64,000 nucleotides of DNA from Oscillospiraceae bacterium (GTDB taxonomy: Bacteria > Bacillota > Clostridia > Oscillospirales > Oscillospiraceae), in assembly GCA_021202845.1 (NCBI GenBank), contig JAJQCF010000031.1:84248-148247 (forward strand). Direction: 5' to 3'. The notes beneath the pieces were generated by a model. It was given only the letters and a program-made list of their open reading frames with translations. It did no database searches and had not been told where the DNA came from. This document shows, piece after piece, positions 1 to 8,792 of the stretch. Every line of letters starts with the position of its first letter. The stretch's first letter is position 1. A program made the position numbers and the translations under genes.

Positions 1-1
1 T

Positions 2-310
2 CCTGCCGGTCCCGACTATGATGACCACGCCCACTCCGACGCCCACGACGACGAGGACGACGACGGCGACGCCGGCGCCGATGGCGACGATGACGATGAC
101 GGCGACAACGGCGGCGGCGATGATGGCGACGGCGGCGACGGCGGCGATGACGGAGACGATGGCGACGGTGGCGGCGATGACGACGGCGGCGAGCCGGACA
201 TTCCCCAGACCGGTCAGCTTAATTGGCCTGTTCCGCTGCTGGCGGTTTGCGGACTGCTGCTCTTTGCCCTTGGCTGGGTTCTGAAATGCGGCAAAAAAGA
301 GAGCCGTTGA
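2..310 (+). CDS. C-terminal end of a cell-wall-anchored surface protein (partial)
   Basis: Only the last 102 codons are present; the gene begins before the window. The visible part is an extreme Asp/Gly tract of about 60 residues, followed by E-P-D and the sorting motif IPQTG. After that come a hydrophobic segment of about 20 residues (from PVPLLAV to LGWVL) and a short basic tail KCGKKESR. This is the layout of an LPXTG-type sortase substrate with Ile in place of Leu. The acidic tract probably forms an extended wall-spanning stalk or binds cations; that is inference. The sortase gene downstream overlaps the 3' end, so the two are probably one transcript and enzyme-substrate partners. The ligand or function of the missing N-terminal part cannot be told. 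Confidence 0.8.
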   Translation, partial: PAGPDYDDHAHSDAHDDEDDDGDAGADGDDDDDGDNGGGDDGDGGDGGDDGDDGDGGGDDDGGEPDIPQTGQLNWPVPLLAVCGLLLFALGWVLKCGKKESR

Positions 311-942
311 AATCAATAAGAAATAAGTTAGGCATTGCCTGCATGATTTTAGGCGCGTTGCTGCTTGCCGCGGCGATTGCGCTGCTGGCATACAACAGAT
401 GGGATGATTGGAGAGCAGGCAAGGCCGCGGACGAAATACAAAGCGCGCTGAAGGTCGTCATGATGGAGCTTCCCTCCGAAAATGCTGAGGAAGAACAGTA
501 TGCGGCCGAGACCGAAGCGGAAGCCGAAGAAGTGCGCGTTATGAACACTGTCGAGATAGACGGTGACGAATATATAGGTATACTGACAATACCGTCGCTG
601 GCTTTAGAGCTGCCGATAATGGCTGACTGGAGCTACCCGAAGCTGAAGATTGCTCCCTGCCGGTTTGCCGGTTCCGTGTGGACGGATGACCTCATAATAT
701 GCGGTCACAATTATTCAAGACATTTCGGCAACCTGAAATATCTTGAGCAGGGGAACACAGTGACGTTCACGGACGTGGACGGGAACGTGTTCAACTACGA
801 AGTTGCGGAGACCGACATTCTCCAACCCACCGACGTGGAAGAGCTGATGAGCCAAGAGTCCGAGGAGTGGGATTTGACCCTCGTCACCTGCACTGTCGGA
901 GGGAAAACACGAGTGACGGTACGCTGCATTCTGGCGGATTGA
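286..942 (+). CDS. Sortase (membrane-bound transpeptidase)
   Basis: The protein has 218 residues. A single N-terminal membrane segment (about residues 15-35) is followed by an acidic linker and a sortase domain. The catalytic triad is visible: His in ICGHNYSRH, Cys in TLVTC, and Arg in TRVTVRC near the end. Sortases cut LPXTG-like signals after Thr and attach the protein to the cell wall or to pilin Lys residues. It lies between two genes with such signals (IPQTG upstream, LPSTG downstream), which are its likely substrates. The ATG at 286 has no good ribosome site; a TTG at 307, overlapping the upstream stop codon and preceded by GAGAG, is an alternative start. The exact class (B, D or other clostridial type) is not settled. 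Confidence 0.88.
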   Translation: MRQKREPLKSIRNKLGIACMILGALLLAAAIALLAYNRWDDWRAGKAADEIQSALKVVMMELPSENAEEEQYAAETEAEAEEVRVMNTVEIDGDEYIGILTIPSLALELPIMADWSYPKLKIAPCRFAGSVWTDDLIICGHNYSRHFGNLKYLEQGNTVTFTDVDGNVFNYEVAETDILQPTDVEELMSQESEEWDLTLVTCTVGGKTRVTVRCILAD

Positions 943-1057
943 GATAATTTTAGCAAGTATTAGTATATATTTTCACGGGGTCAGTTCCCGCAGCCGTTTC
1001 GCAATGGTGAACGCGGGCGGCGAATGAACTGCCTGAATGAAAGTAGAGGTGCAAGTT

Positions 1058-4000
1058 ATGAAAAATATAGTGAATACCTATGTAGAGGGGTTCAGGGCGG
1101 AGCATCAAAAAACCCGCCGAGCGGCTGCGCTGCTGCTGACTCTTGCGCTTATTGTGGCTGCAGGCGTTTTCTGGCAGCTCCATTTCACAGGCATCGCACT
1201 GACGAACGAGACTTACTGCGGACTGACCGAGCACGAACACAGTGAGGACTGCTACGAGGATGTATTGGTCTGCGAGCTGGAGGAAGGGGAGGGGCACACC
1301 CACGACGAATCCTGCTACGAGACGCAGATGACTCTTGTGTGCACTCTTGAGGAATCCGAGGGGCACACCCATGATGATGGCTGCTATGACGAGGACGGGG
1401 AGCTTATCTGTGACCTTGAGGAGTCCGAGGGGCATACCCATGATGACTCCTGCTACGAGGAGGAAACGGTTCTTGTCTGTGACTTAGAGGAATCCGAGGG
1501 CCATACCCACACCGCGGACTGCTACGAGTCACAGCTTGTGTGCGGTCTGGAGGAGCACACCCACTCGGCGGACTGCATGAGCAGCGAGACTGCCGACGTG
1601 GAGACAGCGGGCGACTGGAAGGACACCCTGCCCGAGCTCACCGGCGTTTGGGCGGACGATGTTGTAGCGATTGCGCAGAGCCAGCTGGGGTATGCCGAGA
1701 GCACTGACAACTTCATCCTCGACGAGGACGGTGTGACCCGCAAGGGCTACACGCGCTATGGCGCATGGGCGGAGAACGAGTACGGCGACTGGGACGCCAT
1801 GTTCGCGTCATTCTGCCTTTACTACGCGGAAGTTTCAACCGACGATTTCCCTGAGTCCACGGGCGCCTACGCTTGGTCGGTGAAGCTCCAAGAGTGTGAG
1901 CTTTACGCGGACGCGGCGGAGTATACACCCATAGCGGGCGATATAGTGTTCTTTGACACGGACGAGGACGAGGACAGCAGGGCGGACCGCGTGGGCATAG
2001 TTGCCGAGATAAACGAGGAGGACGGCGAGCTGACCGTAATCGAGGGCGACTGCGCTGGCGAGGACGCGGACACCGTGGCGGAGAATACTTATTCCATAGA
2101 TGACAGCACCATCATCGGTTATGGTATTCTGCCGGAACAGGAGATTGACGCTGCCGCTGTTGAAGCTGCCGAAATTACGGAGAAATATACCCTGTCCTAT
2201 GAAAACGATGATTATGCCGTAACTGTGACTTATGACGACAGCGCGGAGCTGCCCGAAGATGTGGAGCTTGCTGTCAGCGAGTATGACGAGGACTCCGAGA
2301 CATATCAGACCCGTTACGCCGAAGCTGCGGAGCTCTACGGCTGGGGAGAGGAAGCGTACGACTTCCGCCTGTTTGACATTTGCCTGATTGCGGAAGGCGA
2401 GGAAATTGAACCGGCCGCGGCGGTGCAGGTGACGATTTCCTTCTTGGAGAAGGACAGCCTGACAGAGTACAATGTGACGCACTATGACGAGACGGCAGAG
2501 GCGATAGAGGCGGTTTCCGAATACGAAGACGGTACGCAGAGCGTCACCTTCGGCGCCGAAGGCTTCTCGGAATACAGCCTTTCAGCGGAAGCCAATGTGA
2601 GCTTCACCGTGCAGTATTACGCGTGGTTGGATATTGTGTCTACGACAGGTGATACAACATTGACAGTGATTGATACCAGTTCAGCCGGCAACGGCGGAAC
2701 AGCTAAGCTGCCGGAAAACGGGACTACACCTGCCACGACCACCATTGGATTGAATAAAACTACTGAAACTTCTTCTCTCGGCACATATTATAATGTCGCA
2801 ACAAATTCTGTTCTAACAAAAGTTTATAGCGAATCGGACTATTATTATTCAACAGCTCCCGGGCTTGATTATTTCAACAAGCTGAAGGATAATTCGGGAT
2901 ACTTGATAGATGAAATATGGGTATTAAAGTCCGGTAAGAGTAGTACGAGCACTGACAAAAGCGACTGGGATGTATATGCATACTCGGATAGTTTGAAGTT
3001 TACGAATAATTCGTCAGAGGCATCTAACTCCGTTATCTACATCAGTGACAATACTGTAATCCGTTTGGTCTATGAAACTGCGCAAAGTAGCTATACAAAT
3101 AAGGCGAATTTGTATGATTATGATATTTCGGATGGCAATACATACAGCAAAGCAAGCACTTCGAGTTCTACTACAACCAATAATGGCACAAATACGGTTT
3201 ATGCTTATACGAAAGAGAGCGGCATCAATAGTGCAGATAACTACACTGGAAGTGGGACAAAGCTTGCTTTTGGCAACGAAAATACCGGCTCGGGGTTGGA
3301 AAATGAACTTTGGGTCGGAAACAGGTTAAATGCTGCAAATAATTCCAGTTATGGAAATGGGTATAAAAGTTGTACTTTTGGCTTAGTGTCCTCTTTGTCC
3401 AACGGAACAATAAATTATGCCAGCGGTGTTATTGCTCCGAATTTGTTTGATGAAGGTACGGCTATTGGAAAAACGACCTATTCCAACCAAAACCTTGTCT
3501 TTGACAAAGCAGGAGATACGTATACGCTAACTTCAATTAGCGGAGAAGCATCTGTTAGTGGATTAGATAGGTTTTTGGCTCTTTCAAGGTACTCAACCTC
3601 ATCGCCTTTTCTTACAAATGAGTTCTGGCCGCTGGATTCTGTTGGTGGGTTGCAAGGCCACGATTTTGTTTTTGGTAGCAGAGATTTGCTGAGTCTACGT
3701 AAATATTTCGGAGTAGCCTCAACAGGAAAAAACTTACCCGTAAGCGATGATGACGCGGACCACAACAGCTACTTTGGTATGCAGTACGCGGTGGAATTCA
3801 CACTGCCGGCAGACTATGTCGGACCGCTGAACTATTATTTCTTCGGCGATGATGACATGTGGGTATTCTTGGACGGACAGCTCGTGTGCGACATCGGCGG
3901 CGTACACTCCTCCGTCGGCGAGTATGTTGACCTCTGGGATTATGTAACTCAGGGAGTACAGAGCACACACACACTGAGCTTCTATTACACCGAGCGCGGC

Positions 4001-4558
4001 GCTTCCGGTTCCACCTGCTATATGCGCTTTACTCTGCCGTCCGTGACCTCAGCTACCACGGTGCAGGACACGGGTACGTTGCGTGTAGAAAAAGAAGTGA
4101 GCGGTACTTCCGCGGATGCCAACGAGCAATTTGAATTCACATTGAATTTGCAAAAAGGCAGCTCATCTCTGACAGATAACTACGGTTATGTGATTTATAA
4201 TGCCGATGGCACTCAAAGCAGCACAGGAGTTGTCACAGACGGAAGCACGTTTAATCTGTGTGGCGGTCAATATATCATTGTGAGCTATCTGCCGGTTGGT
4301 ACTGTCTGTACTGTAACGGAAACCTCCACGGACTATACCACCACCTATACCGTGGATAGCGGCAGTACAGTGACAGGCACAAGTGCGTCCGCTACCATTT
4401 CAAACGGGTATACAGCGACAATACATTTTGTGAACACACGTGATTATGCGCTCCCCTCCACCGGCGGCACGGGCACATGGGTGTTCACCGCGGCAGGCAT
4501 TGCGCTCTGCACGCTAACAGGCGGTGTGTATGTGACGCGCCGCAGAAGACACGGATAA
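1058..4558 (+). CDS. Large LPXTG-anchored surface protein with HxH/Cys repeats, CHAP-like domain and fibro-slime domain
   Basis: The protein has 1166 residues and one hydrophobic N-terminal segment (about 23-48). Residues about 54-173 hold six imperfect units of the form HxH-x4-CY...C-x-LEExEGHTH, rich in His, Cys and Glu. Residues about 195-370 resemble a CHAP/NlpC-P60 fold. Residues about 900-990 form a fibro-slime domain (YYFFGDDDMWVFLDGQLV, then DIGGVHSSVGEY). A Cna-B-like domain follows, then LPSTGG, a membrane helix and the basic tail RRRRHG. It is therefore a sortase-anchored adhesin or matrix protein. The start at 1058 is preferred over ATG 1037 because GAGGT sits seven bases before it. 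The middle section (about 2620-3770) is rich in Ser/Thr/Asn and has lower GC, typical of exposed surface regions. Its ligand is unknown. Confidence 0.87.
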   Translation: MKNIVNTYVEGFRAEHQKTRRAAALLLTLALIVAAGVFWQLHFTGIALTNETYCGLTEHEHSEDCYEDVLVCELEEGEGHTHDESCYETQMTLVCTLEESEGHTHDDGCYDEDGELICDLEESEGHTHDDSCYEEETVLVCDLEESEGHTHTADCYESQLVCGLEEHTHSADCMSSETADVETAGDWKDTLPELTGVWADDVVAIAQSQLGYAESTDNFILDEDGVTRKGYTRYGAWAENEYGDWDAMFASFCLYYAEVSTDDFPESTGAYAWSVKLQECELYADAAEYTPIAGDIVFFDTDEDEDSRADRVGIVAEINEEDGELTVIEGDCAGEDADTVAENTYSIDDSTIIGYGILPEQEIDAAAVEAAEITEKYTLSYENDDYAVTVTYDDSAELPEDVELAVSEYDEDSETYQTRYAEAAELYGWGEEAYDFRLFDICLIAEGEEIEPAAAVQVTISFLEKDSLTEYNVTHYDETAEAIEAVSEYEDGTQSVTFGAEGFSEYSLSAEANVSFTVQYYAWLDIVSTTGDTTLTVIDTSSAGNGGTAKLPENGTTPATTTIGLNKTTETSSLGTYYNVATNSVLTKVYSESDYYYSTAPGLDYFNKLKDNSGYLIDEIWVLKSGKSSTSTDKSDWDVYAYSDSLKFTNNSSEASNSVIYISDNTVIRLVYETAQSSYTNKANLYDYDISDGNTYSKASTSSSTTTNNGTNTVYAYTKESGINSADNYTGSGTKLAFGNENTGSGLENELWVGNRLNAANNSSYGNGYKSCTFGLVSSLSNGTINYASGVIAPNLFDEGTAIGKTTYSNQNLVFDKAGDTYTLTSISGEASVSGLDRFLALSRYSTSSPFLTNEFWPLDSVGGLQGHDFVFGSRDLLSLRKYFGVASTGKNLPVSDDDADHNSYFGMQYAVEFTLPADYVGPLNYYFFGDDDMWVFLDGQLVCDIGGVHSSVGEYVDLWDYVTQGVQSTHTLSFYYTERGASGSTCYMRFTLPSVTSATTVQDTGTLRVEKEVSGTSADANEQFEFTLNLQKGSSSLTDNYGYVIYNADGTQSSTGVVTDGSTFNLCGGQYIIVSYLPVGTVCTVTETSTDYTTTYTVDSGSTVTGTSASATISNGYTATIHFVNTRDYALPSTGGTGTWVFTAAGIALCTLTGGVYVTRRRRHG

Positions 4559-4577
4559 TTGCCCGCGGCGAAACAGC

Positions 4578-4614
4578 AAAAATGCTCCAATTCATCAAGA
4601 ATTGGAGCATTTTT
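4578..4614. terminator. Bidirectional intrinsic terminator
   Basis: A perfect hairpin has arms of about 15 bases around ATGCTCCAATTC, with A runs on the left and T runs on the right. It can stop both the surface-protein transcript on the plus strand and transcripts coming from the minus-strand tRNA-Leu gene. Confidence 0.88.
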
Positions 4615-4617
4615 ATT

Positions 4618-4704
4618 TGGTGCCGGTGGTGGGGGTCGAACCCACACGCCGTTTCCGGCAACGGATTTTGAGTCCGTCTCGTCTGCCAGTTCCAACACAC
4701 CGGC
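4618..4704 (-). tRNA. tRNA-Leu (anticodon CAA)
   Basis: On the minus strand the gene has a seven-base acceptor stem GCCGGTG/CACCGGC. The anticodon loop CTCAAAA is held by ACGGA/TCCGT, giving anticodon CAA, which reads UUG. A long variable arm (TGCCGGAAACGGCG) fits the class II tRNA-Leu type. The T arm contains GGTTCGACCCC. The 3' CCA is encoded at 4620-4618. Confidence 0.95.
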
Positions 4705-4845
4705 GTACTTTGCTATTATACATCATGCGCGGAGAATTTTCAAGAGCAAAATTTCGCTTTCGGCAAAATGATAATTATACCAAAAGATTACTACACTCAA
4801 TAAGCCGTACTCATGTAAGACAGTATACCGCATTTAACGCCTTTT

Positions 4846-4874
4846 TTGCATATCGGCGGCGAATGTGCTACAAT
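4846..4874 (+). promoter_or_regulatory. Sigma-A promoter of recG
   Basis: The -35 box TTGCAT (4846-4851) and the -10 box TACAAT (4869-4874) are separated by 17 bases, upstream of the recG start with a short leader. Confidence 0.75.
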
Positions 4875-4904
4875 ACCCCAAAGGACACTTTAGGGGGCTG
4901 GGCG

Positions 4905-6968
4905 ATGGCTGGACTGGATATGGAGATACGTTTTTTGAAGGGCGTGGGGGAAAAGCGTGCCGCGGCTTTTGCCAAGCTCGGCATTCACACGGTGGGCGAT
5001 TTGCTCTGCCACTTTCCGCGCAGGTATGAGGACAGAACGCACTACACGCCCATTGCCGCCGCGCAGCCGGACGAGTGGGTCTGCATTCGCGCAATGGTCG
5101 CCACGGAGCCGACCGTCTCCCGCATACGCCGCGGGCTGGAGCTTGTCAAGCTGCGCGTTGTGGACGACAGCGGCAGCGTCTCCGTAACATATTTCAACCA
5201 AACCTATATTAAAAATCAGCTGCTGCGCGGCGAGACCTACTATTTTTACGGCAAGCTCAGCGGCGAGGGCAAGGCGCGCGCAATGGCGAACCCCGACTGG
5301 GAGCCGGAGAGCGCTCCCGCCGTGACAACGCGCTGCATTATGCCCGTCTACCGCCTCAGCGCGGGGCTCGGCAACAAATACATGATTGGCTGCGTCCGCC
5401 GCGCGCTGGAGCTCGCAGGCGAGGACGTGCCGGACTATCTGCCGGAGTCCGTGCGCCAAGCACAGGGGCTGGCGCAGGCGCGGTTTTCCTACGAAAACAT
5501 TCACCTGCCGACCGACCTCGAAATGCTGGAGCTGGCGCGGCGGCGGCTGATATTCGAGGAATTTTTCGTGCTCGCCTGCGCAATGGAGCGTATGGGAAAA
5601 CGTGCAAAAAACAAATCCGGCTTCACGGTTAAAAAGCCGCAGCCGGAACAGTTTTACTCCCGTCTCCCTTTTTCGCCCACGGGAGCGCAGCGCCGCGCCG
5701 CCGAGCAGTGCATGGACGACATGGCCTCCGGCTGCTCCATGAACCGTCTCATTCAGGGCGACGTGGGCAGCGGCAAAACAATGGTCGCCGCCGCCTGCGT
5801 CTGGGCGGTCTGCGCCGCGGGACGGCAGGCGGCATTCATGGCGCCGACGGAGATACTGGCCGAGCAGCATTTCCGCACGCTCTCCGCGTTTTTGGAGCCG
5901 TTTGGCATAACCGTGGAGCTGCTGACCGGCGCAATGTCCGTCAAGGCCAAGCGCGAGGCCAAGGCGCGGCTCGCCTCAGGGCAGGCGCAGGCCGTTGTGG
6001 GGACGCACGCGCTCCTGACGGCGGACACGGAATTTGCCGCGCTCAGTCTGGTTATCACGGACGAGCAGCACCGCTTCGGCGTTGAGCAGCGCAGCGCGCT
6101 CGCCGTCAAGGGCGACAGGCCGCATACGCTCGTCATGTCCGCCACGCCGATTCCGCGCACGCTCGCGCTGATGATATACGGCGACCTCGACGTCTCCGTG
6201 CTCGACGAACTGCCTCCCGGGCGCCAGAAAGTGGATACCTTTTGCGTCAACTCGAGCTATCATCAGCGGCTGAACAACTTTATCCGCAAGCAGGCGGCGG
6301 CGGGGTACCAGACCTTCGTCGTCTGCCCAATGGTGGAGGAGAGCGACACCGACACTCCCGCCGCGGCGGATCTGAAGTCGGCTGTCGATTGGGCGGAGCA
6401 GCTGCGCCGCGAGCTGCCGGAACTGCGCATACAGTGCATCCATGGCAAAATGAAGCCCAAGGAAAAGGACGCGGTAATGAAGTCCGTCGTAAACGGCGAG
6501 GCCGACGTACTGGTGTCCACAACGGTCATTGAGGTCGGAGTGGACGTACCGCGCGCATCGCTGATGCTTGTGGAAAACGCGGAGCGCTTCGGACTGAGCC
6601 AGCTGCACCAGTTGCGAGGCCGCGTGGGGCGCGGAAACCAAAAGAGCTGGTGCGTGCTCGTCACGGACAACCAAAGCGAGGAGACGCGCGCGCGCATGAA
6701 AATCATGTGTTCAACTGCGGACGGCTTTGAAATAAGCCGCGCGGACCTTGCAATGCGCGGCCCGGGCGACTTCTTCGGCTCCCGCCAGCACGGTCTGCCG
6801 GAAATGCGCATAGCCGACCTCTGCGGCGACATAACCATAATGCAGACGGCTCAGGAGGCGGCCAAGGAGCTGCTGGCGCGCGACGCCGACCTCGCCTCCC
6901 CAGAGTGCCGCGCGCTTGCGAAGCGGATAGAAACGCTCTTTTCCGACGGCAATATTATTATGAGCTGA
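4905..6968 (+). CDS. recG: ATP-dependent DNA helicase RecG
   Basis: The 687-residue protein is a full-length RecG, which reverses stalled replication forks and branch-migrates Holliday junctions. The N-terminal wedge/OB region begins with a helix-hairpin-helix-like FLKGVGEKRAAAFAKLG. Walker A is GDVGSGKT (about residue 285) and motif II is DEQH (about 385). The helicase C domain has the motif QLHQLRGRVGRG. The reading frame stays open well upstream through the tRNA gene; ATG 4905 is chosen because AGGGGG lies eight bases before it and because it follows a good promoter. The 3' end overlaps the converging gene at 6958 by 11 bases. Confidence 0.96.
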   Translation: MAGLDMEIRFLKGVGEKRAAAFAKLGIHTVGDLLCHFPRRYEDRTHYTPIAAAQPDEWVCIRAMVATEPTVSRIRRGLELVKLRVVDDSGSVSVTYFNQTYIKNQLLRGETYYFYGKLSGEGKARAMANPDWEPESAPAVTTRCIMPVYRLSAGLGNKYMIGCVRRALELAGEDVPDYLPESVRQAQGLAQARFSYENIHLPTDLEMLELARRRLIFEEFFVLACAMERMGKRAKNKSGFTVKKPQPEQFYSRLPFSPTGAQRRAAEQCMDDMASGCSMNRLIQGDVGSGKTMVAAACVWAVCAAGRQAAFMAPTEILAEQHFRTLSAFLEPFGITVELLTGAMSVKAKREAKARLASGQAQAVVGTHALLTADTEFAALSLVITDEQHRFGVEQRSALAVKGDRPHTLVMSATPIPRTLALMIYGDLDVSVLDELPPGRQKVDTFCVNSSYHQRLNNFIRKQAAAGYQTFVVCPMVEESDTDTPAAADLKSAVDWAEQLRRELPELRIQCIHGKMKPKEKDAVMKSVVNGEADVLVSTTVIEVGVDVPRASLMLVENAERFGLSQLHQLRGRVGRGNQKSWCVLVTDNQSEETRARMKIMCSTADGFEISRADLAMRGPGDFFGSRQHGLPEMRIADLCGDITIMQTAQEAAKELLARDADLASPECRALAKRIETLFSDGNIIMS

Positions 6969-7533
6969 GTTCTCCCACGGACGGTGAATCCGGCTTGACC
7001 GCGAAGCCGTTTCGCGTTATGTAAACTTCGTATTCCTTGCCCTCTATCGTCCTCCGCTCGCCGCGGAACGCGGGCAGGGCGACGCTGCCGTCCACGGGAA
7101 AGGCGGCCAAGCCGTTCTCTCCGTCTGCCGTAACCAGCACGCCCTCCGGCGAGGAGTACCAGCGCCGCTCCGCAGCCTCCGTCTCAGGCGCGTCCGCCGC
7201 CTCCGCGGTTTGTAGTACAGCGGGAGCCTCCGCGTCCGTTTCCTGCGGCTCGGATTTTGCCTGCGGCGGCTGTTCTCCCGCGGGCGCGGCGTACTCGATA
7301 CGCTGGGGGAAGTCCTGCATTTGCAGCGGCGAGAGTGTGCGCCGCAGCCGCAGTCTGCCATTTTCCGGCGCAAGCACGCCCAACCGCCCCTCGCGCCCGC
7401 CGCCGTAAACCGACAGGCGGACAATGCCCTCGCGCATCTCGCAGTCGGCCTCGAACACCGTGCGCCTGCCGTCTGCGGTCACGGTCAGTGCGCCGACTTC
7501 CGCGCCGTTTATAAAAATAGGATAAGTCTCCAT
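6958..7533 (-). CDS. Conserved hypothetical protein
   Basis: I do not recognise the family. The 191-residue product has a beta-rich N-terminal part (METYPIFINGAEVGALTV, then several short strands up to about residue 95). A linker rich in Ala, Glu, Pro and Thr follows (about 95-130), then a second small beta-rich part ending in a Ser-rich tail. There is no signal peptide or membrane helix, so it is probably cytoplasmic. The start ATG at 7533 has GGAGG seven bases upstream; the frame extends further but without a ribosome site. It lies just downstream of the mnmA terminator, and its T tract runs straight into this ribosome site, so expression may be read-through from mnmA. Confidence 0.7.
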   Translation of the reverse strand: METYPIFINGAEVGALTVTADGRRTVFEADCEMREGIVRLSVYGGGREGRLGVLAPENGRLRLRRTLSPLQMQDFPQRIEYAAPAGEQPPQAKSEPQETDAEAPAVLQTAEAADAPETEAAERRWYSSPEGVLVTADGENGLAAFPVDGSVALPAFRGERRTIEGKEYEVYITRNGFAVKPDSPSVGELSS

Positions 7534-7548
7534 AGTCGCCTCCAAAAA

Positions 7549-7600
7549 AATCAGTCTCTCATAGGTTTTCATGCTGATAAAACTCTATGAGAGACTGATT
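7549..7600 (-). terminator. Intrinsic terminator after mnmA
   Basis: Two perfect 16-base arms (7585-7600 and 7549-7564, core CAGTCTCTCATAG) flank a 20-base loop. On the minus strand the hairpin is followed by a run of T, as in a Rho-independent terminator. Confidence 0.85.
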
Positions 7601-7615
7601 AAATTTATGCGCTTT

Positions 7616-8626
7616 CTATACACCGCTCTGCACTATAAAGCCGGAAGCCACAACCCTGTCGCCGTCGTAGACAACCGCGGACTGCCCGGGAGCAGGGGCG
7701 CGCAGCGGCTGGTCGGTGACGATGCTTATGCCGCCGTTCGGCAGCGGCGTCACGGTGCAGTCGGGGCACTCCCACTTTGTATGCCGCACCCGCACGCTGC
7801 CGCGCAGAGGCTCCGCGGGTTTGTCTATGAGCCAGTTGACGCGCTCCGCCGTGACGCTGTTGGTAAATAAGTCCTCCCAAAGGCAGAGCACGACCTCGTT
7901 CGTTTCGGGAACTATCCTGCCAACATAGAGCTTGCGCCCGTCGTAAAGCCCCGGGACGCGCTGCCCCACCGTCCAGCGGTGTATGCCCTCGTGACGGCCA
8001 ATAGGCTTGCCGTTGAATATCATGTCGCCCGCGGGCGGTACGGCGGCGCGTTCGGCAATCCAGCGTATATAGTCGTGGTCGGGAATGAAGCATATCTCCA
8101 TGCTGTCGGGCTTTTGCGCGGAGGTCAGACCGAGACGTTCGGCAATGGCGCGCACCTCGCGCTTTTCGTACCCGCCAAGCGGCAGCACCACCCGCCGCAG
8201 CTGCTCGCGCGTCAGGCGGCTGAGCATATAGCTCTGGTCGTTCGACGGCTGCCCGCGCAGCAGCGCGCCGTTTTCCGCTCTGGCGTAGTGTCCCGTGGCC
8301 ACGAACTCCGCGCCCAGCTCGTCGGCGTAGTCCAGCAGGCAGCGGAACTTGACCGCGGGGTTGCACAGCACGCAGGGGTTGGGCGTGCGCCCGCGCAGGT
8401 AGTCGGCAATAAACGGCGCGCAGACGTACCGCTCCAGCCTGTCCGTGACGTTGACAACGCGCAGAGAGATGTCCAGCGAGCGCGCCCCGCGCTCTGCCTC
8501 CCGCCGCGCCTCGGCGCCGGCCACATCCATGTAAAGCCCACAGACCTCCCAGCCCTCACCCCGCAGCAGCGCCGCGCAAACAGAGGAATCCACACCCCCG
8601 CTGAACCCAAGGACAATCTTAGCCAA
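7616..8626 (-). CDS. mnmA: tRNA-specific 2-thiouridylase MnmA
   Basis: MnmA installs the 2-thio group on U34 of tRNA-Glu, -Gln and -Lys using a persulfide relayed from a cysteine desulfurase. The 336-residue protein has the PP-loop SGGVDSS at residue 9. Its first catalytic Cys is in NPCVLCN (Cys88) and its second is in MEICFIPD, so the thiolation chemistry is intact. The start is a TTG at 8626 with AGGA ten bases upstream; no better ATG is available. Its own promoter lies at 8665-8693. It could draw sulfur from either of the two cysteine-desulfurase-like proteins in the window (8932 or 32723); the one at 32723 is the better candidate because the other belongs to a selenium operon. Confidence 0.95.
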   Translation of the reverse strand: MAKIVLGFSGGVDSSVCAALLRGEGWEVCGLYMDVAGAEARREAERGARSLDISLRVVNVTDRLERYVCAPFIADYLRGRTPNPCVLCNPAVKFRCLLDYADELGAEFVATGHYARAENGALLRGQPSNDQSYMLSRLTREQLRRVVLPLGGYEKREVRAIAERLGLTSAQKPDSMEICFIPDHDYIRWIAERAAVPPAGDMIFNGKPIGRHEGIHRWTVGQRVPGLYDGRKLYVGRIVPETNEVVLCLWEDLFTNSVTAERVNWLIDKPAEPLRGSVRVRHTKWECPDCTVTPLPNGGISIVTDQPLRAPAPGQSAVVYDGDRVVASGFIVQSGV

Positions 8627-8664
8627 ATCCCCGCGCTCCTTTCCAAGTTAGATATCTTGTAAAC

Positions 8665-8693
8665 AGTTTAACACAAAGAAAGGGGTTTGCCAA
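8665..8693 (-). promoter_or_regulatory. Sigma-A promoter of mnmA
   Basis: On the minus strand TTGGCA (8693-8688) and TAAACT (8670-8665) are separated by 17 bases, about 40 bases before the mnmA start. Confidence 0.6.
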
Positions 8694-8792
8694 GGACATT
8701 ATAGCAGGGTTCTATCAGCACCGGTTCTAAAGGCTACTGATTTGGCAAACTGTTTAAGTATATCCGAACTCTGTCAGCTAACAAATACTGTT

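Noticed and set aside
16..201. Microsatellite-like GAC/GGC repeats near the window start
   Set aside because: They read as an Asp/Gly stalk in frame with a proper sorting signal, so they are coding low complexity.
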